Shown here piece by piece: positions 32,546 through 43,859 of a stretch of 64,000 nucleotides of DNA (within the stretch, counting starts at the first letter, position 1; each line of letters begins with the position of its first letter). The notes under the pieces were generated by a model, which had not been told where the DNA came from, ran no database searches, and was given only the letters and a program-made list of their open reading frames with translations. The translations under genes and the position numbers were made by a program. This DNA is from Diphasiastrum complanatum (taxonomy: Eukaryota > Streptophyta > Lycopodiopsida > Lycopodiales > Lycopodiaceae), in NCBI GenBank assembly GCA_029204225.1, contig CM055101.1, positions 34,909,683-34,973,682 on the forward strand. Reading direction: 5' to 3'.

Positions 32546-32787
32546 ATTTTTGACCGAGATCTCTGATTTTCATTTTGGCTGAGCCTTAGAGCAAAACAAA
32601 AAAAAAGGGCATAAACACCCAAAAAAATCCCAAAAATACAACTTATACCAATAGAAAGCCCTTTTGATACTGAGTCTCCCCCTTGATCCTAAAAAATAAA
32701 AAAACAACAAAACACCAAAAACTCATACAAAATACAAAAATACACGATAGTACATAATAGACCACCATACTGATCTTGATATCCCAG

Positions 32788-32990
32788 ACGATTACGGCCA
32801 CTGAGAATGCATGCGATGAGTATGGCAAAACATCTCCCGACGCTATGGTCCAACTGTTTTCCATGACCATGATCGCTAAAGCATGTGACTGGTTTTTAAC
32901 CTCGATCGTGAAGATAAATTGGATTGGTCTAATTTGAAAGAGTCCTTTATCAAGTATTTTAAACCATTTCGTTTAATAGAGAGTCCCTTT
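32788..32990 (+). pseudogene. Gypsy-J gag fragment
   Basis: The plus strand reads SPDAMVQLFSMTMIAKACDW, then FLTSIV and, after a frameshift, DWSNLKESFIKYFKPFRLIE. The pattern of a helix followed by A-x-x-W and W-x-x-L-x-x-x-F-x-x-x-YF is that of the Ty3/gypsy Retrotrans_gag core. The sequence is cut by the Copia-F LTR at 32991, so Copia-F inserted in Gypsy-J. Confidence 0.65.
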
Positions 32991-34203
32991 TGTTGGAAAG
33001 AGGTATGTGAAAGATAGATTGAATAAGATTCGAATAAAAAGAATTCGAACAACAAGAAAGAAAACTTATCGTGCATAGGGGAATAGACTATCTTTCTCTT
33101 TCTTCATGCATGACTACGCCTATCAATTTCGAACAAAACAATAGTGATAGAAATCAGGTTTGATCTTATAGTAACTAAATTTGAAATCATCAGTACTACA
33201 GCGATTACGTAGCCAAACAATAATGCATTGAATTATCAGACAAATAATTAGTCACGAAGAACTACAGAAATGCATACATTCTGAGACGAACTTGAATGCA
33301 ATAAAAGATAGTATTGATTTAGTATGAAAGCAAAACAGAAGTAAATGAGTACAATAAGTTGCGGATCGAAGCCGCGTACTCTAAGCTATCTCTGAGCGAC
33401 TAAAATGAAAGTTAAATTAAGCGCAATGTTGATAAGCAGTAAGCGCAATAGCAATCTCTAAGCAACTCTAAGAAGTGAGCTAGAATGCTCAGGAGTGTTC
33501 AAGCTCGCAGGCTTGAGAGAGAGAGCTAACTATTCAATACTTGTTGATCTATTGATCAAAAACTTTTCAGATCTTGTGAACTTGATCTTTGAGATGTATG
33601 AACAGCTGATTTATACTAAGTAATTAGGTCATCAAATGCGATTGCCAGTTGGCTGGAAACTGTTGGCATTCATCTAGTTCCCTCTCAAAAATTAATTGTT
33701 GATAAGCGGTGACATCATGCTGTCTGCATAAATGAACGTAAATTGTCACTCTGTAGAAATGAACGTAAACTGTCACAGGTGACAGTGTCGCAAAAAGGCG
33801 AAAAATGTGACACTGCATTTTTACTCGTGATTTCTGACAAGCAAAAAATGCGAAAAAGCGACACTGCATTTTTACACACAATTTCTGACAGGCAAACAAT
33901 GCAAAAAATGCGACACTGCATTTTTACACACAATTTATGACGGGTGAAAAATGCGAAAGGCGACACTGCATTTTTACACGCAATTCCTGACAGGCAAAGA
34001 ATGTGACACTACATTTTTACACGCAATTCCTGACAGACAAAAAAAGCCCTATGCCGAACTCCATGTAATTCTATAGACTGTGTAAAAACATTTGTAATTT
34101 AGCAAACTGTAAAAAGATATGAAAAAATCCGCAAAACTGGATAAACAATTGGACGAAGATTAAAATCGATTAGTCAATTAGTAGGAAGGAGAATAATCCA
34201 ACA
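32991..34203 (-). mobile_element. 3' LTR of Copia-F
   Basis: On the minus strand this 1213-base segment starts TGTTGGATTATTC at 34203, directly after a purine tract (AACGGGGAG) that follows the Pol stop codon, and ends CTTTCCAACA at 32991. A TATA box (AGTATAAATC) lies near 33618-33609. Two tandem-repeat blocks lie inside it. The plus-strand sequence to its left is Gypsy-J gag, so the end is sharp. Confidence 0.8.
33722..34040. repeat. Two tandem-repeat blocks in the Copia-F LTR
   Basis: At 33722-33780 a ~28-base unit starting ATGAACGTAAA is present twice. At 33783-34040 a ~50-base unit with core GCGACACTGCATTTTTACAC and CTGACAGGCAAA occurs about five times with small changes. Both lie upstream of the TATA box in LTR orientation, in the U3 position where enhancers usually sit. 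Confidence 0.85.
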
Positions 34204-34316
34204 CTCCCCGTTAATCTGAATCTATGAATGCATGGACCTTTAGACTTAGTTCCACACAAAATCTTCTATGTGCTTCCAAGCTTATTGTTTTGGTAAAAAT
34301 ATCTACTGTCATACAT
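34204..34316 (-). pseudogene. Copia-F pol C-terminus
   Basis: The minus strand reads VDIFTKTISLEAHRRFC, then VELSLKVHAFIDSD and TAA, followed by the purine tract and LTR. DIFTK is the conserved end of copia RNase H/Pol. Its N-terminal neighbour (CRMQN) lies at 35391 and up, beyond the TIR-1 insertion. Confidence 0.8.
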
Positions 34317-34318
34317 TA

Positions 34319-35388
34319 GGGCCCTTTTTGGACTCAAAAATGACCTCTTCACTAATTATAATTAGTGTTAATGATGACATGTGTACCAATAAAAGAGTTA
34401 CAAGTGAAATGGAATGGTCCATATGACGTGGCACATTCAATGGCCTAGATGACATCCCCATAATCTAACTCACCCACTAAGCACACTCTAACTATACTCC
34501 CCTAGCCCATTATAATGAGAATGTGACATTCATAAGCAAGGCCCAAATTCAAAATTTGAGTTTGTGAAGGTTGAAATTTTTTTCACACTTCCTCCTTTTT
34601 TTTTTTTGCTTTATTTTGGTGAGAATATATGTTGCAAATTTTTTTAGTTTTTATTTTGAAATGTAAAGTAAATGGTACAATGGGGGAGCCCTCCCCCATT
34701 GTACCTTAGGGTTTTTTTTTCGTTGAAAATGTAAGGGGGGTGGTCCCCCCCCCCCACGCTCCACTCTCAATGGCCGCACAAGCTCATGCACACCCCGGGC
34801 CAGCACACTCCGAGCCGCTGGTCCGGCTTGATGCCCATTGTTCTTCTCGCGAGCAGTGGCTTAAGCATGTGCTGGCTGAAGTCGGACCACTGGATATCGA
34901 GGCGGGCCAGCGGCCTGGGGTGCGAAGGTGGAGCTGCGCGAGTCCAGAGCCTGCATGGGACGGCGGTCGTGCAGGGTGGAGCGGGGTGGAAAGAGAGTCG
35001 TGAGAGGGACCGGAGGGGGGGGGGGGGGACTAGGTACAAAGAGGGGACCCCTCCCCCCCCTTGTACCATTTTCTTTACATTTCAAAATGAAATATAAAAA
35101 AATTTGCAACATATTTTCTCACCAAAATAAAGCTAAAAAAAAAGACCTATGAAGTGTGAAAAAAATTTCAACTTTCACAAATTCAAAAATAAATCTATCT
35201 TTTTACAAGTATTAAATTTAATTCTTTATTCATTTAATATACTAGGTTCAAGTGCAACCTATGTGACTAGGTTTGAACTCAACTTAAACCCAAGGTGAAC
35301 TACCACATAGTCCTAGCAAGTTAATTAATCCAAATTATCAAACATGTTTAGGCAAGGAAGAGGCCCTTTTTGAGTTCAAAAAGAACCC
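34319..35388. mobile_element. TIR-1: inverted-repeat element with GC-rich core
   Basis: The ends are 32-33-base imperfect terminal inverted repeats (left 34319-34350, right 35357-35388; GGGCCCTTTTTGGACTC against GGGTTCTTTTTGAACTC). TA flanks both sides (TTA left, TAA right), as for TA- or TWA-targeting DNA transposons. Inside, a second, longer inverted repeat (34565-34690 and 35053-35177, ~125 bases) ends in GTACC hairpins with G and C runs. It encloses a ~300-base GC-rich core (34750-35030) unlike anything nearby. No transposase is present. It splits Copia-F Pol, so it is younger than that element. Superfamily is uncertain; a MITE or foldback element with captured sequence fits. Confidence 0.65.
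34673..34706. repeat. Hairpin: GGTACAATGGGGGAG near-palindrome
   Basis: A near-perfect 34-base palindrome of GGTACAATGGGGG with its complement CCCCCATTGTACC lies at the inner end of the left long arm. A less perfect counterpart lies at 35032-35067. Long G/C runs at 34735-34752 and 35015-35029 lie just inside. Confidence 0.8.
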
Positions 35389-35390
35389 TA

Positions 35391-36520
35391 ATGTTTTGCA
35401 TTCTACAATACTCTGACCTCTTCGATGAGAACTTTTCTTCTGACAAGTGATAATTGAGCTCAATGTGCTTACTCCTAGAATAAAATCTAGGGTTGGCTGA
35501 CAAGGCAATGGCACTTTGATTATCACAAAATAATGTCATCGAAGCATATTGATTCAGATTGATATCTGAGAGTAAGTTCCTCAACCAAATTGCTTTCTTT
35601 GTAGCTTGAGAGGTTGTGATATACTTTGATTTAGTGAAAGATAGAACTATCGAAAATTGCTTGCAATTGTTCTAGGAAATAGGACCGTTGTTGAGGAAGA
35701 ATGAAAATCCGGAGGTGGATTTACAAGTGTCTACATCTCCTACCCAACTTACATCTGTGTAACCATTGAATAAATTGAGTTTGTTGTTGCCGACTATTCC
35801 ATAACAACTGCAAAAGCCGATAGTAGCTCAAAGATATTCATGACTCTGATAAGAGCTTTCCAATGTGTTATACCAGGGTTAGTCATAAACTAAGTGAGAG
35901 CGCTGATTGCAAAATCTATGTATGGCCTAGTATAGATTATGGCGGAAAAAATTTACTAATAGAATGATAGGGATACTCGCGCATCTGATGCTTCTCATGA
36001 ATTGTTTGAGGACACTGGTCCTCTAACAATTTGAGACTTGCTTCCATTGGTGAGAGAGCTAATTTGCAATTAATCAGATTATAGCTGACTAACATGTTGT
36101 AGATGTACCTCTGTTGAGTAATGTAGATCAACTTCTATTTTCTGTCTCTATGGATTTGAATACCAAAGTAGAAATGAGCTTCGACTAGATCGGTCATGTC
36201 GAATTCGGAAGATAGCATTGTCTTGGCCTCTTTTATCATATCGGTACTCTTGTTGAAAAGCAATGTATCATCCACGTATAAAGTGATAATGATAAAAGAC
36301 TACTACACTATCTTGAAGTAAATATTCGAATCTGAAGAGCTTGGAATGTAGCCGTGATCAATAAGAAAAGTATTGATCCTTTGAAACCATGCTCGAGAAG
36401 ATTGCTTCAAGCCATAAAGTGCCTTATGGAGTTTACACACATGATTGTGTTTACCCTCGATAATATAACCTTCGGGTTGCACCATGTAAATGTCTTCTTC
36501 AATAACTCCATCGAGGTATG
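35391..36520 (-). pseudogene. Copia-F RT/RNase H segment
   Basis: The minus strand encodes RT from YLDGVIEEDIYMVQPEGY and CKLHKALYGLKQSSRAW (36520-36303), through broken RT and connection sequence, to RNase H with CDNQSAIALSANP and SKHIELNYHLSEEK (35584-35420). Frameshifts separate the pieces. At 36520 it is cut by Copia-E; the missing N-terminal codons (MDVQTT) are at 47242 on the far side. At 35388 it is cut by TIR-1. Confidence 0.85.
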
Positions 36521-37352
36521 TGTGGAAAATGCAAAAATAAGCTTGGTAGAGGCCAAAAATCTTGTATATAGATAAACACACATGTGTGGAACCTGTTCCC
36601 ACGTGTGAAACTAGTGTACTTGTCATGTACCATAATCGTATAGGATGTACACATGATTTAATTCAGATTCTAGCGGCTAAAAAGGCCAAAAACTAGTTTT
36701 CTAAACATATGATACATGGCATCAATCTATTGATTGCATGAGCCACATCCTTTGGTTAGGTGTCATATCCCATGTGTAGAGGAAAGCTCACATGTGTGGA
36801 ATAAGCTGAATTAGGCGAATTTTGAGTTCTAGAAGATTTTCAAGTAGATCTCCATATAGAAGAAAAATAGACCAAAAGTGCTCAAAATAGAAGGTTTTGT
36901 CCAAGTGTCAGTTTTGTATGATGAATCATCATATGACAAAGCACCTTCACACATGTGGGATCAGAGAGATGATCAGTACCATGAGCTCTCACTTATTGTA
37001 TATATAGAGCCACAATTGGCCATAATCATAGCGAGACACCAATTTTGGTTTTGAAAGCAATTTTGAGTGATTCTCTCCATTTGTCTACATTTGTTTTGAT
37101 TGTTTTAAGGTTCTATCAATGTGTACTTGATTTTCAGGTTGGAGTCCATACTCAGACAATGTTTCACATGTGTGAAACTAGAAAGTACACCTACCTTCAA
37201 TTAATGATTGTTCTTGTTAAGATTTTGTGTCTAGAATTGATCTAGATTGATCTTAATCTCAAGTAGATTGATAGATCAAGTAATCTGACAACCAATCCCT
37301 CTTGAGGATCAGATTAGGATCCACTCTTGGTCCTTTTTGTACTTTTTTCACA
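36521..37352 (+). repeat. Copia-E 5' LTR
   Basis: The 832-base LTR starts TGTGGAAAATGCAAAAATAA and ends TTTTTTCACA before the primer site. It matches 46436-47236 nearly throughout, except that this copy has a ~35-base segment near 37262-37297 which the other lacks. Several CACATGTG/CACGTG palindromes recur along it. The bases before it (GTATG) and after the right LTR (ATATG) differ at one position, consistent with an old 5-base target duplication. Confidence 0.85.
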
Positions 37353-37364
37353 TGGTATCAGAGC
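37353..37364 (+). other. Copia-E primer-binding site
   Basis: TGGTATCAGAGC directly follows the 5' LTR end and matches the initiator-Met tRNA 3' end. The next bases (CTAGTACAAG) resemble those after the Copia-D and Copia-G sites. Confidence 0.9.
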
Positions 37365-38938
37365 CTAGTACAAGAGGTTTTGTTGAAATTGATAGGGTTA
37401 ATCCAAATCAAAGCCAAAATTAGTAGTTTTTTGGAAACTAGTCAAATTTTGTGTAGCGAGTTGGATTGATAGCTATCCTCAAAATTTTTAGTCCGGATCT
37501 TGTTGTGGGCTGTAGGAACCCTTTTCACACGTGTGAGGCCGTACAGCTCCGATTTTGACTGAGAAATTTCAAAAATTTGTAGAATTTGACTCACATACCC
37601 AATTTGAGTGATTTTTGGTGCAAAATCAAGCATTTTCTATAGAAAATCTAATCCCTTGATTTGTTCTTGGATTAGATCAGGCAAGAAATTAAATTTGAAG
37701 CTTGAATTAGGTGCATTAATTGATTATCTCTGATTTTTTGAGTGCATGTTGAAGTTGAGAGAGATTTTGCTAAAACTCATAGATTAAGGAGTGATATGCA
37801 ATGTGAGAGGTTGAAATCCATTGTACCATCACTCTAGATTTGTTCAAGAGTGATAGGGTCAAGTTTAGAGGCATCAATTTGCTAGAAAACATCCTTGGAT
37901 CTGTCCTCCAAGTGAAACCTTTGAGAGTTTCTAGTGCATATAGAGCATCTATGCAAATCTTTTGTAGAATTTGACATGGATTGGCTTAAATTGAGAGTTC
38001 TATAAAAGAGATTGAGATCCAAGTCACATTGTTCAACCCTAATCAATTTTTTGGAGTGATTGTAAGGTTTGAAAAGAGTCATTAAGGTGTCTATGGCAAA
38101 TGTGTAGAGAGAGATCCAATTTTCTAAGAGTTCCTTCTTTTGTAGAGGGCAAGATTTAGAGGCTCATTTTGTGCTGTTATTGGTCAAGAGTTTGTCTCTT
38201 CCTAAGTGATCAAATCTTTCTAAGTGGCATTAGCTCTTTGAAGCACAATATCTTAGCGAGAAAAATCACAACTTTTGATTTTGAATTTCATTCCAAGTCT
38301 TAAAAAGTAGAGTAATTGGTGGAATCCAATAGGAGTGATTGAATTCAATTTGTTGAGCAAAAATTGACATAGTATGTATGAAACTCAAATTAGTTCTATT
38401 CAACTTTCTTTTTGAGAGTGTGAGGGTCAATTTGTGATCCCATTTGATGTCTAGAATGAGGAGGAGTCCATATTTGAGTATTCATGCATGGTTGAGATCT
38501 TTGTGAATCTCTAGTTGTCTAATTTTTAAGCTTGTGAAAAATTGGTAGTATAGTTTGTTTTCAAATCAAATCAAATTCATTCTAAATCTCAAGAGTGAGA
38601 TTATTTGTCCAAAAGAAGTGATTAAGTTTGATTTTCATGTGTTTGAAACAAAACCCATCTTTTGTTCAAGAATCTCAAGTGTTGAGAGAACTAGTCAAGT
38701 GAAAAGGAAAATCTAGGTGTCAAATCTTTTTCATATCCATTTCAACTTTCAAAAGAAAGAGCCATTGGTATTTGATGAGTCCAATAGGAGATTGGATCTG
38801 ATTTCTTTAGTGATTTGATTCAAAGATTGTGTGCTTTTGTCTTAGTGATCAAAGCAAAGTTTCCAAGTGACTAGTCATTAGTGTGAAGATTAATTCTTAG
38901 GTTTCTGAGCTAGATCCTTTGTAGATCATTTTAGATTA
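37365..38938 (+). other. Copia-E leader, apparently noncoding
   Basis: No Gag is recognisable in the 1.6 kb between the primer site and the zinc-knuckle frame. The sequence has many loose repeats of AAGTGNTTGATTNNATTT-like words and one CACACGTGTG (37527-37536). Confidence 0.6.
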
Positions 38939-39313
38939 TTGAAGATGGTCAAATCTAGTCTCTTGAAAGTCACAAATTACATTTGTAGAATCATATCACA
39001 GGTCTTTATTCACATGGCATCAATAGGTGGCACCTTATTGAAGGAAAGAAAGGATCCTAAGTGCAACCTTTGTGGCAAGGGAGGATATATTTTCTCAAGA
39101 TGCTACAAAAAGAAGACCAATCCATCCAAGAAGAACCAAAGCAAGGGGGCCGAGGTGAAGGATGGAGCTTCAAGTTCGAAATGCAAATACAAGAAAGACA
39201 AGTCTAAGGAAAGGTGTTTCCTTTGTGAAAAGGTGAATGAGGCTTGGAGTCTCACAAGGACTTGCGAGTTTTGTCTTCAAGAGTCCATCACAACACATGT
39301 CAAATCTTTTTAA
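38939..39313 (+). pseudogene. Copia-E Gag C-terminal remnant with zinc knuckle
   Basis: A 124-codon frame contains CNLCGKGGYIFSRC, a retroviral-type knuckle in which the usual His is Tyr (CX2CX4YX4C). It is followed by a Lys/Ser-rich tail (SSSKCKYKKDKSKERCF) that resembles the Copia-D Gag tail. The UBN2 helices of Gag are missing. His to Tyr would abolish normal zinc binding, so nucleocapsid function is doubtful. Confidence 0.65.
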
Positions 39314-39322
39314 ATTTTTCAA

Positions 39323-39987
39323 TTGGAAGTGCATTGTTTGGTTCAAGATGCAAAGATAGATGTCACTTTCATGAAAGTAACTTGGATTTATTTTATGTCC
39401 TTGGAAAGTATTTTGCTTGGAACTTTGGACAAGTTCAAACTTATTGTTATTATCCAAGAGAAATCAATCAAGAATAAGAAGCAATCACAAAATGAAAATA
39501 GTTTCATTTATGCTCTCATGTCAACTTATGAAGAACCATTTTGCTTTGAGGAGATTTTTGTATCTCAAAGGTGGATTAAGGCAATACTAGTTGAGTGTGA
39601 TGCCTTAAAATATAGCAAAGCATGTTTTCCTTGTAAACTTACATTAGATATGAAGTCAAGGAAATGGAACTGTCTTCATAATGCAGGATCTTTTGGTTTC
39701 AATAAGATCATGAATGATGTGTTCATTCATAAAGATGAAAATTGTAAGTTTTTAATCTTAAAGGCAAGTTGTAAACTTCTTATGAGAATAAGTGAAGCAT
39801 CCAAAGTGGACACTTATATCCATAAGCAAGTAGTTAGCCTTATTGAGATGGAAATACCTTTTGATTTCAATATTGGAAAAATCATGCCAAGTTGTGGTGA
39901 TTTTTGGACTTATGTTTCTAGCATAAGTAATCTTGATAATCATAGGAAGTGCATATTGAATGGTCATACTTGTTGTGATCATTATGA
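39323..39987 (+). pseudogene. Copia-E Pol remnant (start of RT region)
   Basis: An open frame runs from 39323 into the Copia-D LTR (to 40078). YALMSTYEEPFCFEEIFVSQ, then WIKAILVECDAL, aligns with the pre-RT segment of Copia-D (EPTCYEDACKSKSWMDAMQV). The rest is Cys/Ile/Lys-rich and not recognisable. No RT catalytic motif follows. A 264-base part (39414-39677) occurs again inside Gypsy-H at 55338-55601. The last 30 codons are Copia-D LTR sequence. Confidence 0.6.
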
Positions 39988-40678
39988 TGAGAAAAGTACA
40001 GTACTAAAGACCATAAATGGATCTTTGAATGATCCACAAGGTGATTGTATGCTTGTTAAACAATCTATCAGAAAGTAGTCATCAGAAAACAAGATCTAGT
40101 TTAGCAGCTTGATAGGAAACAAGTAGAGACAATCAAAGCATTGATCAAATAGTATAATCCAACTCCACACATGTGGAAATAAGGCTGTAGTATGGCCTGT
40201 AGATAGTGTTTACAAAGTGCCAAAGCTGGGTTTCATTGGAAATCAAGAATAATCACCATACAATGAGAGGAAACTCGAGTTTCTCCTTGAGGCTCCAAAA
40301 AGTTTCTATATTCTCACTATGGAGAATGGGAATACATAGTAAAACACACTTCCTTTGCAAAGTTAGGTGAAAATCCAGCATGTAATAAGGAAGTAGACTC
40401 CACTTTCTTGCCCTAATGTGAAAACCCCAGCCTAGATCCAAGAGTCATGCTTGGTAGGTGCATGGTAGGTACAAATCTCATCATAAATCATGGTCTAGAT
40501 CCTATAAAGTAGAAATCACTACCAAATAGACAAAACCACTCCTCTTGACTCGTGGTAACCTACTTTAGGTGTGTATGTACAAGTGGCACTTTGGCCATTC
40601 AAGTAACCAACAAACAATATTGACAAAATGTACAATATTCTACATGGCTAGATTTGCCAATGTAGGCAATTTTTCACA
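39988..40678 (-). repeat. Copia-D 3' LTR
   Basis: On the minus strand it runs TGTGAAAAATTGCC to ACTTTTCTCA, directly after the purine tract GAGGAGGAG. The last ~13 Pol codons overlap its start. Confidence 0.9.
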
Positions 40679-41818
40679 CTCCTCCTCAAATATAGCCTTA
40701 GAGATCACAATGCTTCTATCAATAACTCCAATTGAAGATCTAAGCTTGAAAAATGAGTCTTTAGGTAAAGGTTTAGTAAACAAATCAGCCAAGCAACTTG
40801 ATGATGGCACGTGTTGGAGCTTGATCTCTTTAGCTTGCACTTTTTCCCTCACGAAATGATGAGCAATTTCGATGTGTTTGCTCCTTGCATGGAATGTAGG
40901 ATTAGTTGCAAGTGATTGGGCTGATTGGTTGTCACAATAGATGATAGGGATCTCCTCCTCCATGACATGAAGCTCCACCAATAGCCTTTTGAGCCACAAG
41001 ACCTCCTTGCATGTTGATGTCAAGGCCTTGTATTCGGATTCTGTGGAAGATAGGGAGATGGTATCTTGCTTTTTGGAAAGCCATGATTCTACTCCATCAC
41101 ATAGAAAGGTGGCAAAGGCACTTGTTGATCTTCTATCCACTTTGTCACCTGCAAAATCCGAGTCACTATAGGCTCTTAAGCCAAGATTAGTTCTTCTATA
41201 CAAAATACCAACATTCTTAGTGAATGAAATGTATCTAAGAACTCTTTTGGCCATCTTCCAATGTGAAACTAGAGGACTTTGCATGAATTGGCTTAACTTT
41301 CCAACACTATAACTAAGATCAGGTTTAGTTATAGCTAAATAGATAAAGGAGCCAATAAGCCTTCTATATAATGTGATGTCCTCAAAGGATGCTTCATCAC
41401 AACCAATAGATGTTTTTACATGTTGCTCCATTGGTGTCTCAATGCCTTTACAATTCTTCATTCCAAATCTATCTAGGATGGATGTAGCATATTTAGATTG
41501 ACAAATGAAGCTAAAATCACATCCTCTAATAATCTCTATTCCAAGAATGAAGCTCAATAGGTCGAGATCTACCATCTTAAGCTCTTCTGCTAAAGCAAAT
41601 TTTACATCTCTAATTCCATCTAGATCATTACCACTCAAGATAATGTCATCTACATACAAAACAAGAATAATGATCATGCCATCATGAAAAATTATATACA
41701 ATGATGGATCATAGGTACTCATTACAAAATTGATGGAAATGAGAAAAGAGTTTAGCCTAGAGTACCATGCTCTAGGTGCTTGCTTGAGCCCATAAAGGCT
41801 CTTCTTCAAAAAACACAC
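40640..41818 (-). pseudogene. Copia-D RT and RNase H (392 codons)
   Basis: The frame begins in the RT palm (CFLKKSLYGLKQAPRAWYSR) and includes LYVDDIILSGND with the catalytic Asp pair, the thumb region (GIEIIRGCDFSF, FGMKNCKGIETP), and the connection (LSQFMQSP). RNase H follows with YSDSDFAGDKVDRRSTS, SSTESEYKAL, CDNQSAQSLATNP, SKHIEIAHHFVRE and ADLFTKPLP. All RNase H acidic residues expected for copia are visible. The RT N-terminal part is in a different frame at 42519-41806, so a frameshift lies near 41810. The stop lies inside the 3' LTR. Confidence 0.9.
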
Positions 41819-42519
41819 CTTTCCTTCTGCTTTGCCTTGATGAAGCCCTCGGGTTGCCTCATGTAGATCTCTTCCTCCAAATAACCGTTGAGGAATGCAT
41901 TTGTGAAGTCAAGTCGGAATAGCTCCCAATTGAAGGTTGTAGCAAGACTAATGATCAACTTGATAGTAGCAAGCTTAGCCATAGGAGCAAAAGTCTCATC
42001 ATAATCAATGCCTTTGGTTTGTAAAAAACCTTTGGCAACAAGCCTAGCTTTATGCTTGCTTATTGATCCATCTTGATTATACTTCAATCTAAACACCCAC
42101 TTGCAATCAAGAGGTTTCTTCCCTTGAGGAAGATCCACAAGATCCCAAGTATGATTCTCAATAAGAGCATCATACTCTACTTGCATAGCATCCATCCAAC
42201 TTTTAGACTTACAAGCATCTTCATAGCATGTTGGCTCATCTAACATTGAAGTAAGAAAGGTGTAAGATGTGAAAGATGATGAGCCTTCTCTTTGATCACC
42301 TTGACCATCATAGGTGAGCCTCAATGGCTCGGATCTTGCCCTTGTAGATCTTCTTGGAGTTCTTGGAGTTCTTGCATCTTGAGGTGGATCCTCAAGTTCT
42401 TCACTTGGAAGCTCCTCCTCCATCTTAGCATGATCCTTGGCATCAAGATGATTAGTAGCATTATCATCCAAATCACAAGCATGTCCTTCATAAAAAATAA
42501 CATCCCTACTCACTATCAC
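41806..42519 (-). pseudogene. Copia-D integrase tail and RT N-terminal part (237 codons)
   Basis: The frame covers the integrase C-terminal end (VSRDVIFYEGHACD), an acidic/Arg linker, then the RT start: EPTCYEDACKSKSWMDAM, CKWVFRLKYNQDGSI, KARLVAKGFLQTKGIDYDET, FAPMAKLATIKLI and LDFTNAFLNGYLEEEIYMRQ. The first catalytic Asp of RT (LDFTNAF) is present. It joins the upstream integrase frame and the downstream RT frame through frameshifts. Confidence 0.9.
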
Positions 42520-43787
42520 CTTGCTAGTGTTGGGATTGAAGACTCTATAACCTTTGCTATTCTCACCATATCCACAAAGATGCCTTTGATGGATGTTGCA
42601 TCATCTTTCCTTCTCTTATCCAAGGATTGGTGTACATAGCAAGTGGATCCAAAAACTTTGAGATCCTTGAGATTGGGCTTCTCTCCAAATAGAGCTTCAA
42701 ATGGTGTGATTCCTCCAATGGCTTGGTATGGCAATCTATTGCACAAATAGTTAGCACAAGTTATTGCTTCACCCCAAAATGGTTTGGATAGAGAAGCATC
42801 TAGCCTTAAGGCCTTAGCACACTCACAAAGGGATCTATTTCTTCTCTCACTCACTCCATTTTGTTGAGGGGTGTATGGACATGACAACTCCCTCTTTATG
42901 CCATTAGAACTACAAAAGTCAATCAACTTATTGGAGATATATTCACCTCCATTATCACTCCTTAATACCTTAATCTTGGTACTAAGTTGATTTTCTGCCA
43001 AAGTCTTAAACTTTACAAAAGAATCAAACACCATTGATTTGCTAGACAAGAGGTACATCCAACAAAATCTAGAATAGTCATCAATGAACATTACATAGTA
43101 CTTGGCACCACCATTAGACTCATGTGAAAAACTATGAACATCTGAATGGATGAGTTCAAGAGGAGAGTTTGATTTTGATGTAGATGTTGAGAAGGGTAGT
43201 TTGTGAGCCTTTGAGAGGCTGCATGCTTCACATCTCTTCCCACACTTTGACAAATGCTTGGGGAGTCCAACTGCAAGCTCCTTTGCAACCATAGATTCCA
43301 TGGCTTTGTAGTTGGGGTGGCCCAACCTTTTGTGCCACAGTTTCACCTTTGATAGCTCCACCTTTGCCAATTTAACACTCTCCACTGCAATATTAGCATC
43401 AAGCTTAAACAATCTACCTTGCTTAAAGCCTTTGGCTATACATTCATCATTTCTAAGGATGGAACAAACTCCATGCTTAAATTGTACATCTAGGCCATTA
43501 TCCATTAACTGGCCAACACTAAGCAAATTCTTGGTTAACTTAGGAATATAAAGAACATTATCAAGATTCATTCTTTTGGATGATCCAACATACAAGGGAA
43601 TTGTTCCTATTCCACTTATCTTACATTCTTGACTACTTGCAGTATAGATTGATCTATGTAAGTCATTGTAAGAAAGTAAGGTAGAGAATATGTCCTTTTG
43701 ATATGTCATGTGGGAACTTGCCCCACTATCAATCCACCAAGAATCATTGGTGTTGCTCTTGGATGATGGTGGTTTGTTGGAAACCAT
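42516..43787 (-). pseudogene. Copia-D protease and integrase (423 codons)
   Basis: Protease: WWIDSGASSHMTYQKDIF with the DSG active site, then NVLYIPKLTKNLLSVGQL. Integrase: zinc region WHKRLGHPNYKAMES and CEACSL; core with HSDVHSF, then FIDDYSRFCWMYLL, VLRSDNGGEYIS and PQQNGVSERRNRSL, giving the D,D-35-E residues. The end (GEKPNLKDLKVFGSTCYVH) is the start of the C-terminal domain, after which a frameshift near 42580 moves the frame. Integrase and protease active sites look intact. Confidence 0.95.
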
Positions 43788-43859
43788 TAAGGATGACTCT
43801 TCATCTTCCTCCTCCTCCTCCTGATGTGCAATTTTGCTTTGTTTGCTCTCTTGTGCCTT

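Noticed and set aside
33783-34040. Regular repeats considered as a CRISPR-like array
   Set aside because: Units are direct tandem copies with no unique spacers and lie in an LTR of a eukaryotic element.
34740-35152. Overlapping GC-rich frames of 74-103 codons in TIR-1
   Set aside because: Open frames are frequent in GC-rich DNA. They run on both strands through G/C homopolymers without a recognisable domain.
34544-35188. 11-base direct repeat CAAATTCAAAA as a target duplication of the inner inverted repeat
   Set aside because: The copies do not abut the symmetric ends of the inner arms, and the right copy overlaps arm sequence, so it cannot be read as a clean duplication.
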